Of a DNA stretch of 9,391 nucleotides, positions 6,631 to 9,391 are shown one piece after another. This DNA comes from Hydrogenothermus sp. GTDB taxonomy: Bacteria > Aquificota > Aquificia > Aquificales > Hydrogenothermaceae. The stretch's first letter is position 1. Each line of letters opens with the position of its first letter. Position numbers and translations under genes: made by a program. The notes below the pieces were generated by a model that saw only the letters and a program-made list of their open reading frames with translations, was not told the DNA's origin and did no database searches. The stretch covers positions 1 to 9,391 of the forward strand of contig QNYP01000119.1 in assembly GCA_003978675.1 (NCBI GenBank), in the 5' to 3' direction.

Positions 6631-8157
6631 TTAAATTCTTTCCCACTTTGCATTTATAACATTTTTTTCTTTTTCACTAAAACATATACCAATCAGGTAT
6701 ATTTCTTTATCTTGGTTTTGATATTTTTCACAGTAATTCTTCTCTTTTATCTGATATAAAGCTTTACATTCTTCGTTTTCTTTTACAGTTTTAAACTCTA
6801 TTATATAAATTTTGTCTTCTATAAATACAGTTAAGTCAATTCTGCCCTTATTTGTTATATCTTCTGCAACAAGCTCTAAACCTAAACTAAGCAGATATAC
6901 ATATACTACCGACGCATAAAAACCTTCGTATCCTTTTATAAATTGGGAGTATGTATAAGGTATGTTTGCAAAAATTCTTTTGAATACTTCTACAAACTTA
7001 TCTATATCTCCATTTAACAAAGAATTATACAAATCAAGCTTAAATTGTGCAGGATTTTCTCCTATTATGTAGTCTATGATTACATCGTTAAAACTTATTT
7101 TTACTTCTTTGTTTGGAAAATATAGTTTATATTGCGTTCCAAATGGTGTTTTCTTTACATCTTTTATTGTCAAATACCCTGCCTGATAAAGTAAAACCTC
7201 TAAATCTATCTTTTCTATATCAAACACATCAAGGATTTTTTGGTCAACAATTAAGTCTTCAAATTTTGGTAGGTAGTATTTATTTTGTTTAAGTAGTTTT
7301 ATTAAAAATGAAGGATTACCGCTTGCAAACCAGTAGTTTCTGTATTCTTTTATGCTTAAAAACTGAATGACATCAAAAGGGTTGTAGACTTTATCTTTCA
7401 AAAAGTAATAGCCGTTATACCATTCTTTAAGTTCATTTAAATCTACATCATATAAAAGGTCCTTAAAGGTTTCTTCAAGTTCTTGCTGTGTTATCCCACA
7501 TATGTTTCCAAACTGAGGAAGTAGTGATATATCAACGAGCATATTTAGTCCACTAAATATTGATGCTCTTGAAAATTTGCTTACTCCTGTTAAGAAAACA
7601 AATCTAATATACTGGTCGTTGTCTTTTATTATTGAGTATAATCCTCTTAAAAATTCTCTATTTATTTTTGCTTGCTGTGTATTGTCTATTACATCAAGTA
7701 TTGGCTTATCGTATTCATCCACTAAAATTACTACTGGTTTTTTGTATTTTTCATAAGAATTTTCTATTAACTGCCTAAAACAACTGTTAGGGTCTTTTGT
7801 GTTATCACAGGTTATACCAAGTCTTTTTTGATTTTGTTTGAATATATCTATTGCTGTTTGCTCTAAATTCTCTAAAGTCTGAAAATTTCCACTCCAACTA
7901 ATTTTAACAACAGGGAATTTTTCATCCCAGTTCCATTTATCGTAAATGTAAAGCCCTTCAAAGAGTTTTTTATTCCCTTCAAATATTTCTTTTAGTGTGT
8001 CTAAAAATAGGGATTTCCCAAATCTTCTTGGACGAGCTAAAAAGGTATACTTGTATGTGTTTATTAGTTCATAAGCTTCTTTTGTTTTATCTACATAATA
8101 ATAATTTCCTTCTATTATTTCCCTTAAGTTCTGTATTCCTATAGGTAATTTTTTCAT
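6631..8157 (-). CDS. AAA-ATPase-like protein with C-terminal PD-(D/E)XK nuclease-type domain, function unknown
   Basis: The two-part architecture is known from Pfam families AAA-ATPase_like (PF09820) and PDDEXK_9 (PF08011), often present in many copies per genome and without an established role. The N-terminus LPIGIQNLREIIEGNYYYVD is the family hallmark. The P-loop is ARPRRFGKS (41-49), a noncanonical Walker A. The Walker B is VVILVDEYDKP (142-152). The nuclease-type motif is GRIDLTVFIEDKIYIIEFK (438-456), giving Asp440, Glu454 and Lys456, with Gln469 in the following helix. All key residues are present, so nothing indicates decay. The 508-aa length is usual for the family. The start is ATG at 8157, 4 nt after the pyrE stop, without a clear Shine-Dalgarno sequence. 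It sits between two conserved housekeeping genes in one transcription unit, which looks like an insertion into an older operon, although its base composition resembles its neighbours. Confidence 0.85.
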   Translation of the reverse strand: MKKLPIGIQNLREIIEGNYYYVDKTKEAYELINTYKYTFLARPRRFGKSLFLDTLKEIFEGNKKLFEGLYIYDKWNWDEKFPVVKISWSGNFQTLENLEQTAIDIFKQNQKRLGITCDNTKDPNSCFRQLIENSYEKYKKPVVILVDEYDKPILDVIDNTQQAKINREFLRGLYSIIKDNDQYIRFVFLTGVSKFSRASIFSGLNMLVDISLLPQFGNICGITQQELEETFKDLLYDVDLNELKEWYNGYYFLKDKVYNPFDVIQFLSIKEYRNYWFASGNPSFLIKLLKQNKYYLPKFEDLIVDQKILDVFDIEKIDLEVLLYQAGYLTIKDVKKTPFGTQYKLYFPNKEVKISFNDVIIDYIIGENPAQFKLDLYNSLLNGDIDKFVEVFKRIFANIPYTYSQFIKGYEGFYASVVYVYLLSLGLELVAEDITNKGRIDLTVFIEDKIYIIEFKTVKENEECKALYQIKEKNYCEKYQNQDKEIYLIGICFSEKEKNVINAKWERI

Positions 8158-8161
8158 CTTT

Positions 8162-8713
8162 TTATTTGTTTAAAAACTCTGAAACTTTAAATATTGGATA
8201 AAAATCAAATCCTTCATTTTTTATATTTTCTTCTCCGCCTTCTTCTCTATCAACAATAGCAATTATTCCAAGAATGTTAAGCCCTGCCTCTTTTGCAACC
8301 TTTGCTGCCTTTAATGAAGAACCTGCAGTTGTTACAACATCCTCAACAATAAAAACTTTATCTCCTTCTTTAACGTTTCCTTCTATCTGTTTACCTGTTC
8401 CGTGTCCTTTTGGTTGTTTTCTAACTACAAATGGCTTTATTGGGTTTTTATTTAGATAAGAAACCATAGAAACTGCATAAGAAATTGGGTCTGCTCCAAG
8501 GGTTAATCCGCCTACTGCATCTGGATTTTTGTCTTTTACCATTTCGTATATTAAATTTCCTATTATGTATCCCCCTTCTGGGTCAAGAGTAATTGTTCTT
8601 AAATCTAAGTAGTATGTGCTTAATTTCCCTGAAGATAGTTTAAATATTGGCTTGTCTGCAACCTTTAATGCTTTTTGTTTTATCAGCTGTTTTAGTTTTT
8701 CTCTATAATCCAT
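8162..8713 (-). CDS. pyrE: Orotate phosphoribosyltransferase
   Basis: PyrE joins orotate and PRPP to give orotidine 5'-phosphate, the fifth step of de novo pyrimidine synthesis, in the cytosol as a dimer. The PRPP-binding motif is FIVEDVVTTAGSS (121-133). The catalytic flexible loop is RKQPKGHGTGK (98-108), with the essential Lys and His. The orotate-contact segment KLSSGKLSTYYLDLR (25-39) is also present. At 183 aa it matches the compact bacterial and archaeal form. The ATG at 8713 has AAGGAG 5 nt upstream. It follows the HAD gene by 32 nt, and the AAA-ATPase-like gene begins 4 nt after it. No pyrF or other pyr gene is adjacent, and no attenuator hairpin is apparent in the short leader. Confidence 0.95.
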   Translation of the reverse strand: MDYREKLKQLIKQKALKVADKPIFKLSSGKLSTYYLDLRTITLDPEGGYIIGNLIYEMVKDKNPDAVGGLTLGADPISYAVSMVSYLNKNPIKPFVVRKQPKGHGTGKQIEGNVKEGDKVFIVEDVVTTAGSSLKAAKVAKEAGLNILGIIAIVDREEGGEENIKNEGFDFYPIFKVSEFLNK

Positions 8714-8718
8714 TGTTT

Positions 8719-8724
8719 CTCCTT
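8719..8724 (-). promoter_or_regulatory. Shine-Dalgarno site of pyrE
   Basis: The minus strand reads AAGGAG, 5 nt before the ATG at 8713. It forms half of a short TCCTTTAAGGA inverted repeat (8730-8720), whose single-base centre is too tight to fold into a real hairpin. Confidence 0.7.
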
Positions 8725-8745
8725 AAAGGAAATATTTACATTATT

Positions 8746-9391
8746 TTACTTTAAAATTTTTAAAAGCTCTTTATCTGATGAAACTTTGTATTTGGTGTTT
8801 ATATCTTTATTATGCTGATTTTCAAACAGAATAAAATTAACATTTTTTCCTGTTTCTTCATTAAAGTTTTCAACCATTTCTTTATCTGCAGAAGTGTCTC
8901 CTATATAAAACACAGGTTCTTTGTAGTTTACTTTTTCAAAGAATAACTTCATAGGATAGGATGAAGGCTTTCTTAAATTTGGCTTTGGGATATCATCTTC
9001 TGTGATTATTAAATCAAAGTATTTATAAAGGTCAAAATGTTTAAAAGAAAAATCTAAATCATCAAAGGGTCTCCCTGTTATTACTCCTGTATTTGTGGAT
9101 TTGTTTTTAATTTCTTCTAAAACTTCTTTACCTATGATTAATTCCTCTTTTGTCCTGTGTATTCTATACCTTTCCTCAAAATACTCAACAAGCTCTTCAT
9201 ACTCAGGCAGTTTTATTCCATAAATAATGGCAAATTTGTAAAAATCATCTAAAGATAAAGAAAATTTTGAAAATTCGTCTTTAAAGTCTTCTAAAATTAG
9301 TCCTGAAGATACATTTAAAATAAATAATGACTGGGATGCTTCTATAGCAGGTATTTTGTATGTATCTTCAGGACTAATTTTAGAAGACTTT
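8746..9391 (-). CDS. HAD-superfamily hydrolase (subfamily IA type), 5' end cut by window edge and chimeric terminus
   Basis: A haloacid-dehalogenase-fold phosphatase of unknown substrate. The minus-strand frame stays open from the stop at 8748-8746 to the window edge, so the ATG at 8952 is internal and the real protein has more than 200 residues. Visible motifs are GVITGRP (motif II Thr), the motif III Lys in EDDIPKPN, and YIGDTSADKE (motif IV aspartates). The pattern TGRPFDD, then IITEDDIPKPN, resembles the TIGR01548-type clade. The nucleophile motif DxDGxxxD is missing, presumably lying just beyond the edge. The first 10 or so codons (9391-9360) are the fold-back copy and are not genuine; reliable coding begins near 9359. 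It is the first visible gene of the minus-strand unit, 32 nt before pyrE. Confidence 0.8.
   Translation of the reverse strand, partial: KSSKISPEDTYKIPAIEASQSLFILNVSSGLILEDFKDEFSKFSLSLDDFYKFAIIYGIKLPEYEELVEYFEERYRIHRTKEELIIGKEVLEEIKNKSTNTGVITGRPFDDLDFSFKHFDLYKYFDLIITEDDIPKPNLRKPSSYPMKLFFEKVNYKEPVFYIGDTSADKEMVENFNEETGKNVNFILFENQHNKDINTKYKVSSDKELLKILK
9283..9391. repeat. Right terminal fold-back: 32-bp inverted repeat inside the HAD gene (probable chimera)
   Basis: Bases 9283-9314 are the exact reverse complement of 9360-9391, around a 45-nt loop. After two mismatches, six further bases pair (9317-9322 with 9352-9357). The outer arm ends exactly at the last base of the window, mirroring the left end. 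The same arrangement at both termini, made of each end's own sequence and not shared between ends, argues for fold-back artefacts and against terminal inverted repeats of an element. Confidence 0.85.

Noticed and set aside
8720..8730. Short inverted repeat TCCTTTAAGGA before pyrE as an attenuator or terminator.
   Set aside because: Five-base arms with a single central base cannot fold into a stable hairpin, and no T-run follows. It is explained by the Shine-Dalgarno sequence.
1..9391. The inverted sequences at both ends could be terminal inverted repeats of a mobile element spanning the window.
   Set aside because: The two ends are not related to each other; each is complementary only to its own nearby sequence. 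There is no transposase or integrase, and the content is conserved housekeeping genes.
1..9391. tRNA, rRNA, CRISPR arrays, riboswitches.
   Set aside because: No intergenic gap in the trusted region exceeds about 60 nt, and no regular repeat-spacer pattern or cloverleaf candidate was seen on either strand.

Overview
The window reads as one complete short assembly contig of AT-rich DNA (roughly one third G+C by eye), densely packed with bacterial genes. Proteins are rich in Lys, Glu and Ile. Functionally unrelated genes share tightly spaced transcription units, and flgL stands apart from other flagellar genes. This fits a thermophilic Aquificota-type genome (Sulfurihydrogenibium/Hydrogenothermaceae would be my guess), but that is inference from style only; no rRNA or other definitive marker is present.

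Layout. Plus strand: mtaB (152-1456, tRNA ms2t6A37 methylthiotransferase), then flgL (1517-3091, hook-filament junction protein HAP3). flgL appears to have its own sigma-28 (FliA) promoter overlapping the mtaB stop codon, with the ideal TAAA-N15-xCCGATAA spacing. flgL meets a minus-strand block tail to tail, with only 4 bp between stop codons. The minus-strand block, in transcription order, is: a HAD-family hydrolase cut by the right edge (8746 to the edge), pyrE (orotate phosphoribosyltransferase), an AAA-ATPase-like/PD-(D/E)XK protein of unknown role, comM (Mg-chelatase-like branch-migration ATPase), a divergent RNase Z-like metallo-beta-lactamase protein, and a UDP-glucuronate 4-epimerase-like enzyme. 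Gaps in this block are 32, 4, 1, 11 and 16 nt, so it is very probably one transcript with coupled translation. Its promoter lies outside the window. Two of the genes start with TTG behind good Shine-Dalgarno sequences.

How the genes relate. There is no single pathway. The minus-strand unit mixes pyrimidine synthesis, recombination/transformation, RNA processing and surface-sugar synthesis. The only gene with a visible dedicated regulatory signal is flgL.

Most important caution. Both ends of the window fold back on themselves. Bases 1-119 are an exact reverse complement of 287-405 (inside mtaB), and 9360-9391 are an exact reverse complement of 9283-9314 (inside the HAD gene). Inverted copies at both termini, each made of the nearest gene's own sequence, point to amplification or assembly chimeras (for example multiple displacement amplification) rather than biology. 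About 120 bp on the left and about 32 bp on the right should not be trusted as genomic context.

I do not see a convincing previously undescribed system. The biologically most interesting items are the enlarged FlgL with a duplicated IN-like domain, the sigma-28 promoter, and the AAA/PD-(D/E)XK gene lodged between pyrE and comM.
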